From Halosimplex pelagicum (GTDB lineage Archaea > Halobacteriota > Halobacteria > Halobacteriales > Haloarculaceae): DNA of 64,000 bases. Positions within the stretch are counted from its first letter, which is position 1; every line of letters begins with the position of its first letter. The stretch is taken from contig NZ_CP058909.1 in the NCBI RefSeq assembly GCF_013415905.1, positions 3,472,001 through 3,536,000 of the forward strand. Direction: 5' to 3'. Of this stretch, positions 26,127-37,740 are shown piece after piece. The position numbers and the translations under genes were made by a program. The notes beneath the pieces were generated by a model that was not told the DNA's origin, made no database searches, and saw nothing but the letters and a program-made list of their open reading frames with translations.

Positions 26127-27956
26127 ATGAGCGAGCAAACACCAGTGTCGCCACCGGAGGGCGAACGGACGGACACCGAGGAACAGACGACGGAGACAAC
26201 AGGGCAGCCCGGAGACGGGACGACGACCAACGACACCGTGTCGACGGGCGCGGAGTCGGTCGTCGCGGCGCTCGAACAGGCCGGCGCGGAGACGCTGTTC
26301 GGCGTGCAGGGCGGGGCGATCATGCCCGTCTACGACGCGCTGTACGACTCCGAGGAGCTGACCCACATCACGATGGCCCACGAGCAGGGGGCCTCCCACG
26401 CGGCGGACGCCTACGGCATCGTCTCGGGGAAGCCGGGCGTCTGCCTGGCGACTTCCGGCCCGGGCGCGACCAACCTCGTGACCGGGCTCGCGGACGCGAA
26501 CATGGACTCGGACCCGGTCATCGCGCTGACCGGCCAGGTGCCGACGAACTTCGTCGGGAACGACGCGTTCCAGGAGACCGACACCGTCGGCGTCACCCAG
26601 CCGGTCACCAAGCACAGCTACTTCGCGGCCGACGCGGACACGGTCGGCACCGAGGTCGGCGAGGCGTTCGCGCTGGCCGACGAGGGCCGCCAGGGCCCGA
26701 CGCTGGTCGACCTGCCCAAGGACGTGACCCAGGGCGAGACGGACGCGTTCCCCGGGACGCCGGAGACGCCGGACACGTACAACCCGCCGACGGAGGCCGA
26801 CGCCGACGCCGTCGACTCGGCCGCCGCGGCGCTCGCCGAAGCGGAGCGACCCGTCATCCTCGCGGGCGGCGGCGTGATCAAGGCCGACGCCAGCGACGAA
26901 CTCCGCCAGTTCGCGAAAGAGTACGAGATCCCGGTCATCACGACGATGCCGGGCATCGGTTCGTTCCCGGAGGACCACGAGCTGAGCCTGGAGTGGGCCG
27001 GCATGCACGGCACCGGCTACGCCAACATGGCGATCACGAACACCGACTGCATGCTCGCCATCGGGACCCGCTTCGACGACCGCCTGACCGGCGGCGTCGA
27101 GACGTTCGCGCCCGACGCCGAGCTGATCCACGTCGACATTGACCCCGCCGAGATCAGCAAGAATATCGAGGCGGACCACCCGCTGATCGGCGACGCGAAA
27201 CACGTCCTGCGCCAGCTCGACGACGCGATGGCCGTGGCCTACGAGGCGCTCGACACGTCGCCCGAAGCCTACGCCGAGTGGCGCGAGCAGTGTCAGGAGT
27301 GGAAAGCGGAGTACGAGATGGAGTACGACATGCCCGAGGACGAGCCGCTCAAACCGCAGTACGTCGTCGAGCGGTACTCGGAGCTGGCCGACGACGACGC
27401 CATCGTCACGACGGGCGTCGGCCAACACCAGATGTGGGCCAGCCAGTTCTGGACGTTCACCGAGCCCCGCACCTGGGTCTCCAGTCACGGCCTGGGCACG
27501 ATGGGCTACGGCGTCCCCTCGGCCATCGGCGCGAAGATCGCCGCACCCGACAAGGAGGTCGTCTGCTTCGACGGCGATGGCTCCTTCCTGATGACGGTGC
27601 AGGAACTCTCGGTCGCGGTCCGGGAGGACCTCGATATCACGTACGTCGTTCTCAATAACGAGGCGGTCGGGATGGTCCGCCAGTGGCAGGACGGCTTCTA
27701 CGAGGGCCGCCGGATGGCCTCTGAGTACCCGTGGATCCCGCAGTTCGACATGCTCGCCGAAGCGTTCGGCGCCCGCGGGTTCCGCCTGGAGGACCCCGAG
27801 GAGGTCGACGAGGTCATCGAGAAGGCGCGCAGCTACGACGGTCCGGCGGTGATCGACGCGATCATCGACCCCGCGGAGAACGTCTATCCGATGGTCCCCA
27901 GCGGCGGGGACAACGGACTGTTCGCACTGAACGGCGACCAACTGGGTGATCTCTGA
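26127..27956 (+). CDS. ilvB: Acetolactate synthase large subunit
   Basis: Makes acetolactate or acetohydroxybutyrate from pyruvate using thiamine diphosphate, the first shared step to Ile, Val and Leu. The 609 residues start with a ~45-residue acidic/Thr leader typical of halophiles. The PYR domain follows (FGVQGGAIMPVYDALYDS, HEQGASHAADAYG), then a central FAD-type domain and the TPP-binding GDGSFLMTVQELSVA...NNEAVGMV region. ilvN begins one base after its stop. Confidence 0.97.
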   Translation: MSEQTPVSPPEGERTDTEEQTTETTGQPGDGTTTNDTVSTGAESVVAALEQAGAETLFGVQGGAIMPVYDALYDSEELTHITMAHEQGASHAADAYGIVSGKPGVCLATSGPGATNLVTGLADANMDSDPVIALTGQVPTNFVGNDAFQETDTVGVTQPVTKHSYFAADADTVGTEVGEAFALADEGRQGPTLVDLPKDVTQGETDAFPGTPETPDTYNPPTEADADAVDSAAAALAEAERPVILAGGGVIKADASDELRQFAKEYEIPVITTMPGIGSFPEDHELSLEWAGMHGTGYANMAITNTDCMLAIGTRFDDRLTGGVETFAPDAELIHVDIDPAEISKNIEADHPLIGDAKHVLRQLDDAMAVAYEALDTSPEAYAEWREQCQEWKAEYEMEYDMPEDEPLKPQYVVERYSELADDDAIVTTGVGQHQMWASQFWTFTEPRTWVSSHGLGTMGYGVPSAIGAKIAAPDKEVVCFDGDGSFLMTVQELSVAVREDLDITYVVLNNEAVGMVRQWQDGFYEGRRMASEYPWIPQFDMLAEAFGARGFRLEDPEEVDEVIEKARSYDGPAVIDAIIDPAENVYPMVPSGGDNGLFALNGDQLGDL

Positions 27957-27957
27957 G

Positions 27958-28606
27958 ATGACGCAAGGCATGGACGGCCCCCATCCCGACGACCGGATGC
28001 GACCGGCGGGCCGACGGAACTCGCAGGGCATTCGCATCGACCCGGAAGCCGAAGCCACGCACCAGCCGCGCAAGGCGGTGCTGTCGACGCTGGTGACCCA
28101 CGAGCCGGGCGTCCTCGCGGAGGTCTCCGGACTCTTTAGCCGCCGGCAGTTCAACATCGAGAGCCTCACCGTGGGCGCCACGGACGACCCCGAGGTCGCC
28201 CGGATGACGATCGTCATCGAGGAGCCCGAGCCCGGCGTCGACCAGGCGAAAAAGCAACTGGAGAAGCTCGTGCCGGTCATCTCCGTCGAGGAGCTCGAAC
28301 CGGAGGCCGTCCAGCGCGAGCTGATCCTCGTGAAGGTCAGCGGCGAGAAGCCCGACGACGTGAACGCGGTCGCGGACATGTACGACGGGTCGGTCGTCGA
28401 CGCGTCGCCCGAAGCTATCACGGTCGAGATCACGGGCAGCCAGCAGAAGATCGAGGCCGCGGTCGAGGCGTTCGACCAGTTCGACGTGCAGGAGGTCGTC
28501 CGCACGGGCGCGGCCGCGGTCGAGCGCGGGGCGGACACCCTGGAGGACACGCGGCGGAAAGCGGAGACAATATCAGAGGCGGGCGAGACCCCTCAGACAG
28601 CTACAG

Positions 28607-28614
<8 letters not shown>
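27958..28614 (+). CDS. ilvN: Acetolactate synthase small (regulatory) subunit
   Basis: 218 residues with an N-terminal extension (1-35), then an ACT domain starting [20 protein letters not shown] with [12 protein letters not shown] (valine-binding site in the family), and a C-terminal ALS small-subunit domain ([20 protein letters not shown]). It regulates IlvB by valine feedback. The ATG at 27958, one base after ilvB, is preferred to an in-frame ATG inside ilvB. Its end overlaps ilvC by 8 bases. Confidence 0.95.
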
Positions 28615-29605
<991 letters not shown>

Positions 29606-29618
29606 CCAACGCAGACAG

Positions 29619-29954
29619 ATGACAGACGATTCGAACGACACGACACCGACACGAGAGACGGCGCGGGCGACGGACACGACCACCGCGACCGTCGGCGACT
29701 CGGCCGAGAAGGCGACGATGGGCGAGTTCAGCCACACCAACCCCCACACCGGGAAGGCGTTCGGCGACGACTTCGCCTTCCAGCGGGGGCCGACGGTGGC
29801 CGCCGACGGCGGTGAGCGGGACGCCGCCGACGCGACGGGCGAGGAGTCGGCGCAGACGATGAGAGACGTGGACCACGAACACCCCGACGACGACGCGGAA
29901 GACGCCAACCGCGTCTTCCAGCGGGGCGCGGACGGACGAGACGGATCAGTATGA
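29619..29954 (+). CDS. Small acidic protein of the ilv-leu operon, 111 aa
   Basis: Encoded between ilvC (13 bases before) and leuC (4-base overlap), so it is surely co-transcribed. It is Thr/Asp-rich and mostly disordered, with two similar short motifs: [17 protein letters not shown] (residues ~51-67) and [13 protein letters not shown] (residues ~97-109). No cysteines and no membrane segment. I recall an uncharacterised gene at this place in other haloarchaea. It may be an adaptor or regulator of the pathway. Confidence 0.75.
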   Translation: MTDDSNDTTPTRETARATDTTTATVGDSAEKATMGEFSHTNPHTGKAFGDDFAFQRGPTVAADGGERDAADATGEESAQTMRDVDHEHPDDDAEDANRVFQRGADGRDGSV

Positions 29955-31372
29955 GTCAGGGAACACTGTACGACAAGGTGTGGGACCGGCACAAAGTGAC
30001 GACGCTGCCCAACGGGCAGGACCAGCTGTTCGTCGGGCTCCACCTTATCCACGAGGTCACCAGCCCGCAGGCGTTCGGCATGCTCCGCGAACGCGACATC
30101 GAGGTCGCGCGACCGGACCTCACGCTCGCCACCGTCGACCACATCGTCCCGACGGCCGACCAGTCCCGACCCTACGGCGACGACGCCGCCGAGAACATGA
30201 TGTCCGAGCTCGAGGAGAACGTCCGCGACGCGGGCATCGAGTTCCTCGACCCGACCAGCGGCGAGCAGGGCATCGTCCACGTCGTCGGCCCGGAGCAGGG
30301 GGTCACCCAGCCCGGCAAGACCATCGTCTGCGGCGACTCGCACACCTCCACGCACGGCGCGTTCGGCGCGCTCGCGTTCGGTATCGGGACCAGCCAGATC
30401 CGCGACGTGCTGGCCACCCAGACCATCGCGATGGAGAAGCAGAAGGTCCGGAAGATCCAGGTCGACGGCGAACTCGGCGAGGGCGTCGAGGCCAAGGACA
30501 TCATTCTGGAGATCATCCGCCGTCTCGGCACCGAGGGCGGCGTCGGCTACGTCTACGAGTACGCCGGCGAGGCCATCGAGAACCTCGACATGGAGGGGCG
30601 GATGTCCATCTGCAACATGTCCATCGAGGGCGGCGCTCGCGCGGGCTACGTCAACCCCGACGAGACCACCTTCGAGTGGCTGGAGGAGACGGACTACTTC
30701 CGGGAGAACCCCGAGAAGTTCGAGGAGCTGAAGCCCTACTGGGAGTCCATCAGCAGCGACGCGGACGCCGAGTACGACGACGTGGTCCGCATCGACGCGA
30801 GCGAGCTTGACCCCGTCGTCACGTGGGGCACCACGCCCGGCCAGGGCATCGGCATCCACGACCCGATCCCGGCGCCGGAGGACCTGGCCGACGACAAGGT
30901 CGACACGGCCAGGCGCGCCCAGGAACACATGCGCGTCGAGCCCGGCGAGACGATGGACGGCTACGACATCGACGTGGCGTTCCTCGGCTCCTGTACCAAC
31001 GCGCGCCTGCCGGACCTGCGCCGCGCGGCCCGGGTCGTGAAGGGCCGCGAGGTCGCCGACGACGTGCGCGCGTTCGTCGTCCCTGGTAGCCAGCGCGTCC
31101 AGAAGCAGGCCGAGGAGGAAGGCCTCAAGGACATCTTCGAGGAAGCCGGCTTCGACTGGCGCAACGCCGGCTGTTCGATGTGTCTCGGCATGAACGAGGA
31201 CCAGCTGGAGGGCGACGAGGCGTGCGCGTCCTCCTCGAACCGCAACTTCGTCGGCCGCCAGGGTTCCAAGGACGGGCGCACCGTCCTGATGAACCCGCGG
31301 ATGGTCGCTGCGGCGGCGATCACCGGCGAGGTCTCTGACGTGCGCGATCTGGAGGAGGTGGCGGTCCAATGA
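29951..31372 (+). CDS. leuC: 3-isopropylmalate dehydratase large subunit
   Basis: Aconitase-family enzyme that isomerises 2- to 3-isopropylmalate with LeuD. Its 473 residues carry the Fe-S cysteines in [18 protein letters not shown] and [18 protein letters not shown], and the substrate loop [18 protein letters not shown]. leuD overlaps its end by 4 bases (ATGA). Confidence 0.97.
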   Translation: MSQGTLYDKVWDRHKVTTLPNGQDQLFVGLHLIHEVTSPQAFGMLRERDIEVARPDLTLATVDHIVPTADQSRPYGDDAAENMMSELEENVRDAGIEFLDPTSGEQGIVHVVGPEQGVTQPGKTIVCGDSHTSTHGAFGALAFGIGTSQIRDVLATQTIAMEKQKVRKIQVDGELGEGVEAKDIILEIIRRLGTEGGVGYVYEYAGEAIENLDMEGRMSICNMSIEGGARAGYVNPDETTFEWLEETDYFRENPEKFEELKPYWESISSDADAEYDDVVRIDASELDPVVTWGTTPGQGIGIHDPIPAPEDLADDKVDTARRAQEHMRVEPGETMDGYDIDVAFLGSCTNARLPDLRRAARVVKGREVADDVRAFVVPGSQRVQKQAEEEGLKDIFEEAGFDWRNAGCSMCLGMNEDQLEGDEACASSSNRNFVGRQGSKDGRTVLMNPRMVAAAAITGEVSDVRDLEEVAVQ

Positions 31373-31992
31373 GCGACGCCACCGAGGACATCCCGTCGGT
31401 CGACTACGTCGAGGGGACGGGCATCCCGATCCGCGGCAACGACATCGACACCGACCAGATCATCCCGGCGCGATTCATGAAGGTCGTCACCTTCGACGGG
31501 CTGGGTCAGTTCTCCTTCTTCGACCTGCGGTTCGACGACGACGACAACGAGAAGGACCACCCGTTCAACGAGGAGCGCTTCCAGGACGCCAACGTCATGG
31601 TGGTCAACAACAACTTCGGCTGTGGCTCCTCCCGCGAGCACGCCCCGCAGGCGCTGATGCGCTGGGGCATCGACGCCATCATCGGCGAGGGCTTCGCGGA
31701 GATCTTCGCGGGCAACTGCCTCGCGCTCGGCATCCCGACCGTGACGGCAGACCACGAGACGATCAACGCCCTCCAGCAGTGGGTCGACGACAACCCCGAC
31801 GGCGAGATCGAGGTCGACGTGCGCGCGGAGACCGTCACGTACGGCGACAACGAGATCAACGTCAGCGTCGACCGCGCCCAGCGTGAGGCGCTGGTCGAGG
31901 GCAACTGGGACACCACCGCGCTGATGAAGGCCAACCGGAACGCCATCGAGGAGACGGCCGGCTCGCTGCCGTACCTCGAATCGGCGGACTGA
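31369..31992 (+). CDS. leuD: 3-isopropylmalate dehydratase small subunit
   Basis: 207 residues with the swivel-domain motifs [18 protein letters not shown] and [20 protein letters not shown]. It forms the heterodimer with LeuC. It is the last gene of the contiguous operon; leuB is 4.2 kb further on. Confidence 0.96.
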   Translation: MSDATEDIPSVDYVEGTGIPIRGNDIDTDQIIPARFMKVVTFDGLGQFSFFDLRFDDDDNEKDHPFNEERFQDANVMVVNNNFGCGSSREHAPQALMRWGIDAIIGEGFAEIFAGNCLALGIPTVTADHETINALQQWVDDNPDGEIEVDVRAETVTYGDNEINVSVDRAQREALVEGNWDTTALMKANRNAIEETAGSLPYLESAD

Positions 31993-32130
31993 GGTCGGTC
32001 CCGTTCGGATCTGCCGCTTTCTTCGGACACCGGTACGCGTCTACCGACGACCTTCCGCAGTCCACACGACGGCGCCCGCGGAGCCACGGCTGTCGAGTCG
32101 AGACGCAGTAGAAACCCAAATCCGCGCGCG

Positions 32131-35100
32131 TCAGTCGTCGTCCGCAGCGGCGTCGAACTCCTCGTCCGCCTCGTCGGGGGCCTCTAAGGCGGGGTCGTCC
32201 CCGCTGCCCTCGCTCGGCGCCGGATCCTTGCCCTCATCACCGCCGAGCGCCGGATCCTCGCCGGACTCGGCGCCCTCCGCGTCGTCGACGGTGAACTCGT
32301 CGAGCTGCTCGCGCAGGTCGTCCGCGAGGCCGTCGAGTTCGTCGGCGGTCCCGGCCATCTGCGTGGCGGTCATCGTCTGCTGTTCGGCGGCGGAGGCGAC
32401 CTCCTGGGCCTCCGAGCGCGTCTCGCGGCTGGCGTCGGCCACGTCGTCGGCCATCGCGACGACCTCCTGGGCGGAGGCGGCCTGCTCGTCGGTGGCGTCA
32501 TTGATCGACTGGACGCCGGTGTTGGCCTCCTCGACGTGGTCGGCGATCTCCTCCAGGGTCCGCAGGCTCTCGTCGATGGTCTCGCGGCCGTCCTCGACGG
32601 CCTCGTGCATCTCGCGCATGTCCTCGACGGTCTCGGCGGTCGAAGACTCGACGCCGTCGATGAGGTCGGCGATCTCGTCGGTCGCCTCGCCGGTCTCCTC
32701 GGCGAGGTTCTTGACCTCGTCGGCGACGACGGCGAAGCCCTCGCCGGCCTCGCCGGCGCGGGCGGCCTCGATGGAGGCGTTCAGGGCGAGGACGTTCGTC
32801 TGCTCGGCGATGTCGTCGATGAGCGTGACGATCTCGTCGATCTCCGAGACCTCCCGTTCCAGCCGCTCCATCTCGTCGACGGTCTCGTCGGCCTGGTCCT
32901 CGATGGTCTCGATCATCTCGATGGACTCCTCGGCCAGGTCGGTCCCCCCGCGGGCGTCGGCGGCGGCCTCGGCGGAGAGCTCGGCCACCTCGTCGGAGGA
33001 GGAGGCGATCTCCTCGACGGTGGCCGACAGGTCGTTCATCTCGCCGGAGACCTCTTCGAGGCTCCCCGTCTGCTCGGCCGCGCGGGCGGCGATGTCCTCG
33101 ATGGACTCGGCGACCTCCTGGCTGGCGGAGGAGACCTCGCTCGACCCGCGGGAGACCTGCTCGCTGACGCCCGCGACCTCGTCGCTGAAGCGTTTGATGT
33201 CGACGACGGTGTCCTCCAGCTCGGCGAGCATCTCGTTGAACTCGGTGGCGATGGTCCGCATGGCGTCGCTGTCGCGCGCTTCGTCCATCCGGGCGGTCAG
33301 GTCGCCGTCGGCGGCCCGTTCGAGGACGCCAGCGGCCTCCTCGGCCTGTCGCTGCAGGTCGGCGGCCAGCTGTTCGGCCTCCTCGCGGGCGGCCTCGGCG
33401 TCGCTGCGGGCCTCGTCGAGGTCGGCGACGAACGCCTCGGTGTTCTCGTGCATGGTGGTCAGCGCGGCGCCCAGCCGGCCCGGTACCTCCTCGTCGAGGA
33501 CGGGCGCGTCGAACTCCTGGTCGGCCAGCGCGTCGGCCTGGGCGGCGGCCACCGAGAGGCTGCCGTGCATCTCCTCGAAGGCAGTGACCATCTCGCCGAT
33601 CTCGTCGTTGCCGGCGTCGACATCCAGCTCCTCGTCGAACTCGCCGCGGGCGAGCCGCTGGGCGTGGTCGCGGACCTGTTCGATCGGCCTGGCGAAGTAC
33701 CGCGCCAGCCCGTAGCCGGTCGCGACGACGCCGACGAGGACGGCGCCGAGGATGAGCAGGATGGTCTGGCGGGTCGAGTCGGCCTCCGCGCGGAGCTGCG
33801 CGCCGAGGGCGGCCGCGGGGCCGGTCACGTCTGACTCGGGGACGGTCGCGACCATCGTGTAGGTCCGTTCGCCCACGTCGAGCGGGCGGAAGCCGACGTA
33901 GCGCTGGGCGGCGTCGGTTTCGTTTCCGAGGCTGTACGTCGCGAGCCCCGCCTCGCCCTGGAGCATCCGCTCGTTGACGATCGTCGCGAGCGAGTCGCCC
34001 AGCGCCCCCTGCGCGAGGTTGGCTTTCTCCCGCAGCAGCGACTCGCGGGGGTAACTGACGAGTTCCCCTCGGTCGTTGACGATGTAGAGGTAGCCCGACT
34101 CGGCGACGGTGACGCTGTCGGTGATGTTGGTGACGTGGTGGTAGTTGAACTCCGCGGCGAGGACGCCCGACAGGCGACCGTCGTGGTACACCGGCGTCGC
34201 GAGCATGTTGCGCTGTTCGCCGTTTCGCATCGTGATGTCGCCGACGACGACCCGTCCGGGCCGGGCGCCTTTCGCCCGGGAGAACCACCCGGTGTCGGCG
34301 TAGGAGGTCTCGTCCTCCGAGACGTTGACCGAGCCGGCGTCGGTGCGGGTGACGCTGACGACCTCCCTGCCGTCGGCGTCGGTCAGGCGGAGGCTCCGGT
34401 AGGCCTGGGCGTCCTGGCCGTCGACCGTCATCGTCTGCGTCCAGAGCGCGCTCTCGAAGGAGCCCGCGATGTTCGACCGGGCCTCGGTGACGCTACTCTG
34501 GCGGAACTCGTCGGCGAAGACGCCCGGCGCGATCACCCAGTCGAACCGGTCGTAGTAGGTGTAGGAGACGACGCGGGTCCCCTCGTCGTCGCCCTCCCCG
34601 GTCTCGGCGGTGTAGGTCTCGCTCGCCCAGTCCTCGCCCGCGCGGACCCGCTCGTCGGAGCGGACCGTCAGGTTGATCGCGTCGTAGGCCATCGCCAGCC
34701 CGCCGGCGCCGTCGCCGAGGCGCTCGCCGTCGCCGACCTCGTGGTGGACGACGACGGCTCCCTCGCGGTCGGTGACCATCGCGTAGCCCGTCTCGCCGAC
34801 GTAGCCGGGCCGGAAGGTGTCGGCGAGCGCGCCCGCGTCGGTCGTCCCGTCGCCGGCCGTGCCGGCGATCCGCCGCTCGACGGCGGTTTCGACGGCCCGC
34901 TGTTCCTCGGCGCTCAGGTCCTCCCAGGCCCGTCCGTCGTAGCGCTCTTCGAGGAGGGTCTCGGCGGTGCTCTCGACGGCGTCTCGGACGTGGAGCGCGA
35001 CGTAGCCGAGCTGCCGCGCGCTCCGCTCGCGTGCCACGGCCGACTCGCCGCTCGTCGCCGAGTAGTAGTCGGCGACCGCGGCGGTCCCGGCCAGCGACTT

Positions 35101-35325
35101 CACGTCGGCCCGCCGCTCGTTGAGGAGGTTCCCGATCTCCTCGGAGCGTGCCTCGACGCTGTTGTTCAGTTCGTCGGTCACCTGCGCCTCCAGCGACGCC
35201 GCGCTCGCGCGCTGGGACTGTTCGCTCAGGTCCGTCATGGACTGGTTCGCCGTCACCCCGACCACCGCCGTCGGTATCAGCGAGACCACCAGAAAGACGA
35301 GGATGAGTTTCGCACTCAGTCTCAT
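32131..35325 (-). CDS. Methyl-accepting chemotaxis transducer (Cache-type sensor, HAMP, MCP)
   Basis: 1064 residues starting [22 protein letters not shown]1 is residues 5-28 and TM2 near 518-540. The ~490-residue segment between them is extracellular and looks like a dCache sensor ([30 protein letters not shown]). HAMP (541-595), a second HAMP-like segment (675-710), then the signalling hairpin with tip [20 protein letters not shown] near residue 840. The C-terminal 50 residues repeat DPAL/DPAP among acidic residues. It senses a small ligand and controls CheA. Confidence 0.93.
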   Translation of the reverse strand: MRLSAKLILVFLVVSLIPTAVVGVTANQSMTDLSEQSQRASAASLEAQVTDELNNSVEARSEEIGNLLNERRADVKSLAGTAAVADYYSATSGESAVARERSARQLGYVALHVRDAVESTAETLLEERYDGRAWEDLSAEEQRAVETAVERRIAGTAGDGTTDAGALADTFRPGYVGETGYAMVTDREGAVVVHHEVGDGERLGDGAGGLAMAYDAINLTVRSDERVRAGEDWASETYTAETGEGDDEGTRVVSYTYYDRFDWVIAPGVFADEFRQSSVTEARSNIAGSFESALWTQTMTVDGQDAQAYRSLRLTDADGREVVSVTRTDAGSVNVSEDETSYADTGWFSRAKGARPGRVVVGDITMRNGEQRNMLATPVYHDGRLSGVLAAEFNYHHVTNITDSVTVAESGYLYIVNDRGELVSYPRESLLREKANLAQGALGDSLATIVNERMLQGEAGLATYSLGNETDAAQRYVGFRPLDVGERTYTMVATVPESDVTGPAAALGAQLRAEADSTRQTILLILGAVLVGVVATGYGLARYFARPIEQVRDHAQRLARGEFDEELDVDAGNDEIGEMVTAFEEMHGSLSVAAAQADALADQEFDAPVLDEEVPGRLGAALTTMHENTEAFVADLDEARSDAEAAREEAEQLAADLQRQAEEAAGVLERAADGDLTARMDEARDSDAMRTIATEFNEMLAELEDTVVDIKRFSDEVAGVSEQVSRGSSEVSSASQEVAESIEDIAARAAEQTGSLEEVSGEMNDLSATVEEIASSSDEVAELSAEAAADARGGTDLAEESIEMIETIEDQADETVDEMERLEREVSEIDEIVTLIDDIAEQTNVLALNASIEAARAGEAGEGFAVVADEVKNLAEETGEATDEIADLIDGVESSTAETVEDMREMHEAVEDGRETIDESLRTLEEIADHVEEANTGVQSINDATDEQAASAQEVVAMADDVADASRETRSEAQEVASAAEQQTMTATQMAGTADELDGLADDLREQLDEFTVDDAEGAESGEDPALGGDEGKDPAPSEGSGDDPALEAPDEADEEFDAAADDD

Positions 35326-35470
35326 TATCTCCCCAGATATCACCGTATCTCTTATGTTTGATTCATCAGTTATCAGCCGTGATATCGTTCGGTGCCTACC
35401 ATCTCCTCGTCGGATGTCAGCCGGCGGCGCGGTCGGCGCGCATTTCACCCCGGCGAGCGTACGCCCGGGA

Positions 35471-36142
35471 GTGACATCGTTCGACCTCTCCCGGCCGCTC
35501 GCGACCGGAATGGCGGTGTACCCGGGGACCGAGCCCGTGTCCGTGGAGCCCGACGCGACCCGCGCGTCGGACGGCTACCGGACGACGCGGCTGGATCTCG
35601 ACTCCCACGCGGGGACGCACGTCGACGCGCCCGCCCATCTCACGGACGGGCCGTCGCTCGACGAGTTCCCCGCCGAGCGGTTCCGGTTCGCCGCCGTCCT
35701 GGCGGACCTGCGGCCGCTCGACGCCCGCGAACCGGTCTCCCTCGACGCGCTCCGGGACGCGCTGGCCGTCGACCCCGAGGAAGTCGACCTCGTCGCGGTC
35801 GTCACCGGCTGGGACCGCCACTGGGGGGACGACCGATACTTCGACCACCCGTATCTCACCGCCGAGGCCGCCGGGTGGCTGGCCGACCGCGACTGCGACC
35901 TCGGGGTCGACACGGTGAATCCGGACCCGACGCCGACCGAGCGGGCGGACGGCGACGAGCCCGACGGGTTCCCCGTCCACGAGCGGCTGTTCGACGCCGA
36001 CCGGCTGATCGTCGAGAACCTCCGCGGCCTCGACCGGCTCGCCGAGCGGTTCGAACTGCACGCCTACCCGTTGCGGTTCGAGGGCGCCGACGCCTCGCCG
36101 GTGCGCGCGGTGGCGTACGCGGGGAACGGTGAGTCGCGCTGA
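35471..36142 (+). CDS. Cyclase family protein (kynurenine formamidase-like)
   Basis: 223 residues from GTG 35471 ([18 protein letters not shown]), the family's usual beginning; ATG 35414 would add 19 unrelated residues. The metal motif [12 protein letters not shown] (HxGTHxDxPxH) is complete, and [16 protein letters not shown] and [11 protein letters not shown] follow. Members hydrolyse N-formylkynurenine or related amides. It is divergent from the transducer and upstream of leuB, but the spacing (69 bases) leaves co-transcription open. Confidence 0.88.
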   Translation: MTSFDLSRPLATGMAVYPGTEPVSVEPDATRASDGYRTTRLDLDSHAGTHVDAPAHLTDGPSLDEFPAERFRFAAVLADLRPLDAREPVSLDALRDALAVDPEEVDLVAVVTGWDRHWGDDRYFDHPYLTAEAAGWLADRDCDLGVDTVNPDPTPTERADGDEPDGFPVHERLFDADRLIVENLRGLDRLAERFELHAYPLRFEGADASPVRAVAYAGNGESR

Positions 36143-36211
36143 GACCGCGGAGGCCGTGGCCCGCCGAAACACATCGACACCCTCTTTTCGGCACCCGGAG
36201 GACGTTGGGGC

Positions 36212-37192
36212 ATGACTCACGAGATCGCCGTGATCCCCGGCGACGGGATCGGACAGGAAGTCACGCCGGCGGCCGTCGACGTGCTCGAAGCGGTCGACGC
36301 CGACTTCGACTTCGTCGAGGGCGACGCCGGCGACGCCGTGAAAGCCGAGACGGGCGAGGCGCTGCCCGCGGAGACCCGCGATCTGGCCGCCGACGCCGAC
36401 GCGACGCTGTTCGGCGCCGCCGGCGAGACCGCCGCCGACGTGATCCTCCCGCTGCGCGACGTGGTGGGCTCGTTCGCCAACGTCCGCCCCGCCCGCTCGT
36501 ACCCCGGACTGGACGCCGTCCAGCCCGACACCGACATCGTGTTCATCCGCGAGAACACCGAGGGCGTCTACTCCGGCATCGAGGCGGAGATCGACGACGG
36601 CGTCCGCACGCTGACGCGGGTGATCACCGAGGACGCCTCCCGCGAGATCGCCGAGTTTGGGTTCAAGTACGCCAAGCAGAACGGTTTCGACGACGTGACC
36701 GTCGCCCACAAGGCCAACGTCATGCGCGAGACCGACGGCCTGTTCCTGGAGACCGCCCAGGAAGTGGGCGACTCCTTCGATATCGACTACGACACGGCGC
36801 TGATGGACGCGCTCGCGATGCACCTGGTCATGCACCCCGGCGAGTACGGGGTCGTCATCTGTCCCAACCTGGCTGGTGACATGCTCTCGGACCTCGCGGC
36901 GGGACTCGTCGGCGGCCTCGGCCTGCTCCCGAGCGCCAACGTCGGCGAGGACAACGCCCTGTTCGAGCCGGTCCACGGCTCCGCCCCGGACATCGCCGGG
37001 CAGGGGATCGCCAACCCCTCGGCGATGATCCTCTCGGCCGCGATGCTGCTGGACCACCTCGACTACGGCGACGAGGCGACCGCCGTCCGCGAGGCCGTCG
37101 AGGGCGTCCTCGCCGACGGCCCGCGGACGCCCGACCTGGGTGGCGACGCGGGCACCGACGACGTGACCGCGGCGGTCGTCGACCGCCTCTGA
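36212..37192 (+). CDS. leuB: 3-isopropylmalate dehydrogenase (isocitrate/isopropylmalate family)
   Basis: Oxidatively decarboxylates 3-isopropylmalate. 326 residues with [51 protein letters not shown] and [20 protein letters not shown]. The family includes isocitrate and homoisocitrate enzymes; proximity to leuCD supports leuB. It is separated from leuD by the transducer and cyclase genes. Confidence 0.93.
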   Translation: MTHEIAVIPGDGIGQEVTPAAVDVLEAVDADFDFVEGDAGDAVKAETGEALPAETRDLAADADATLFGAAGETAADVILPLRDVVGSFANVRPARSYPGLDAVQPDTDIVFIRENTEGVYSGIEAEIDDGVRTLTRVITEDASREIAEFGFKYAKQNGFDDVTVAHKANVMRETDGLFLETAQEVGDSFDIDYDTALMDALAMHLVMHPGEYGVVICPNLAGDMLSDLAAGLVGGLGLLPSANVGEDNALFEPVHGSAPDIAGQGIANPSAMILSAAMLLDHLDYGDEATAVREAVEGVLADGPRTPDLGGDAGTDDVTAAVVDRL

Positions 37193-37219
37193 ACGGGCGA
37201 CCGGCGAAAAAGAGGCCGC

Positions 37220-37669
37220 TCACTCCCGCGCGAGGACGCAGACCTCCTCCCACTTGCCCTTCGATTCGAGCTTCTCCTGGAGGTCGCCGGCGTACATCTG
37301 TGCCATCTCTTCGGCGGCGGCGAGTTGCTCGCGGTCGATACCGTCGCTCCCGCCGCCGAGACCGAGCGCGTCCCTCACGCCGTCGAGGATGCCGCCTGAG
37401 TCGTCCTCGGGTCGGCCGCCGCCGGCAGCCATCCCCGACGCCTGGTCGACCTTCTCCAGTTCCGGGACGATGCTCTCGACCTTGCTCGTGTTCGCGACGA
37501 GGCGGGCCGACTCGGGGTCGTCGGGGTTCTCGATCTCGAACTCGACGGCGGTCATGATCAGGCCCCACTGCTGGCGCGAGAAGTTCGAGGCGGCGACCTT
37601 CTCGGCGAACTCCTGGTCGGTCTGCATCCGCTCGCCGACGATCCGGTCGCTCCACTCGGAGTCGCTCAT
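37220..37669 (-). CDS. DUF5799-like haloarchaeal protein
   Basis: 149 residues from MSDSEWSDRIVGERMQTDQE. The conserved region SNFSRQQWGLIMTAVEFEIE and DPESARLVANTSKVESIVPE is followed by a Gly-rich linker and a C-terminal helix pair ending GKWEEVCVLARE. I recall this as DUF5799. It is convergent with leuB. Function unknown. Confidence 0.75.
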   Translation of the reverse strand: MSDSEWSDRIVGERMQTDQEFAEKVAASNFSRQQWGLIMTAVEFEIENPDDPESARLVANTSKVESIVPELEKVDQASGMAAGGGRPEDDSGGILDGVRDALGLGGGSDGIDREQLAAAEEMAQMYAGDLQEKLESKGKWEEVCVLARE

Positions 37670-37740
37670 GGCTTCGAGTAACACGCTCTCCGGTATGTAT
37701 CTCCCGCTCGCCTCGGGAACCCGGGACCGAGAGGCGCCCG

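Noticed and set aside
32228..35361. Long plus-strand frames opposite the chemotaxis transducer
   Set aside because: Ser/Val-rich repeats typical of antisense frames of acidic helical proteins; no family motifs.
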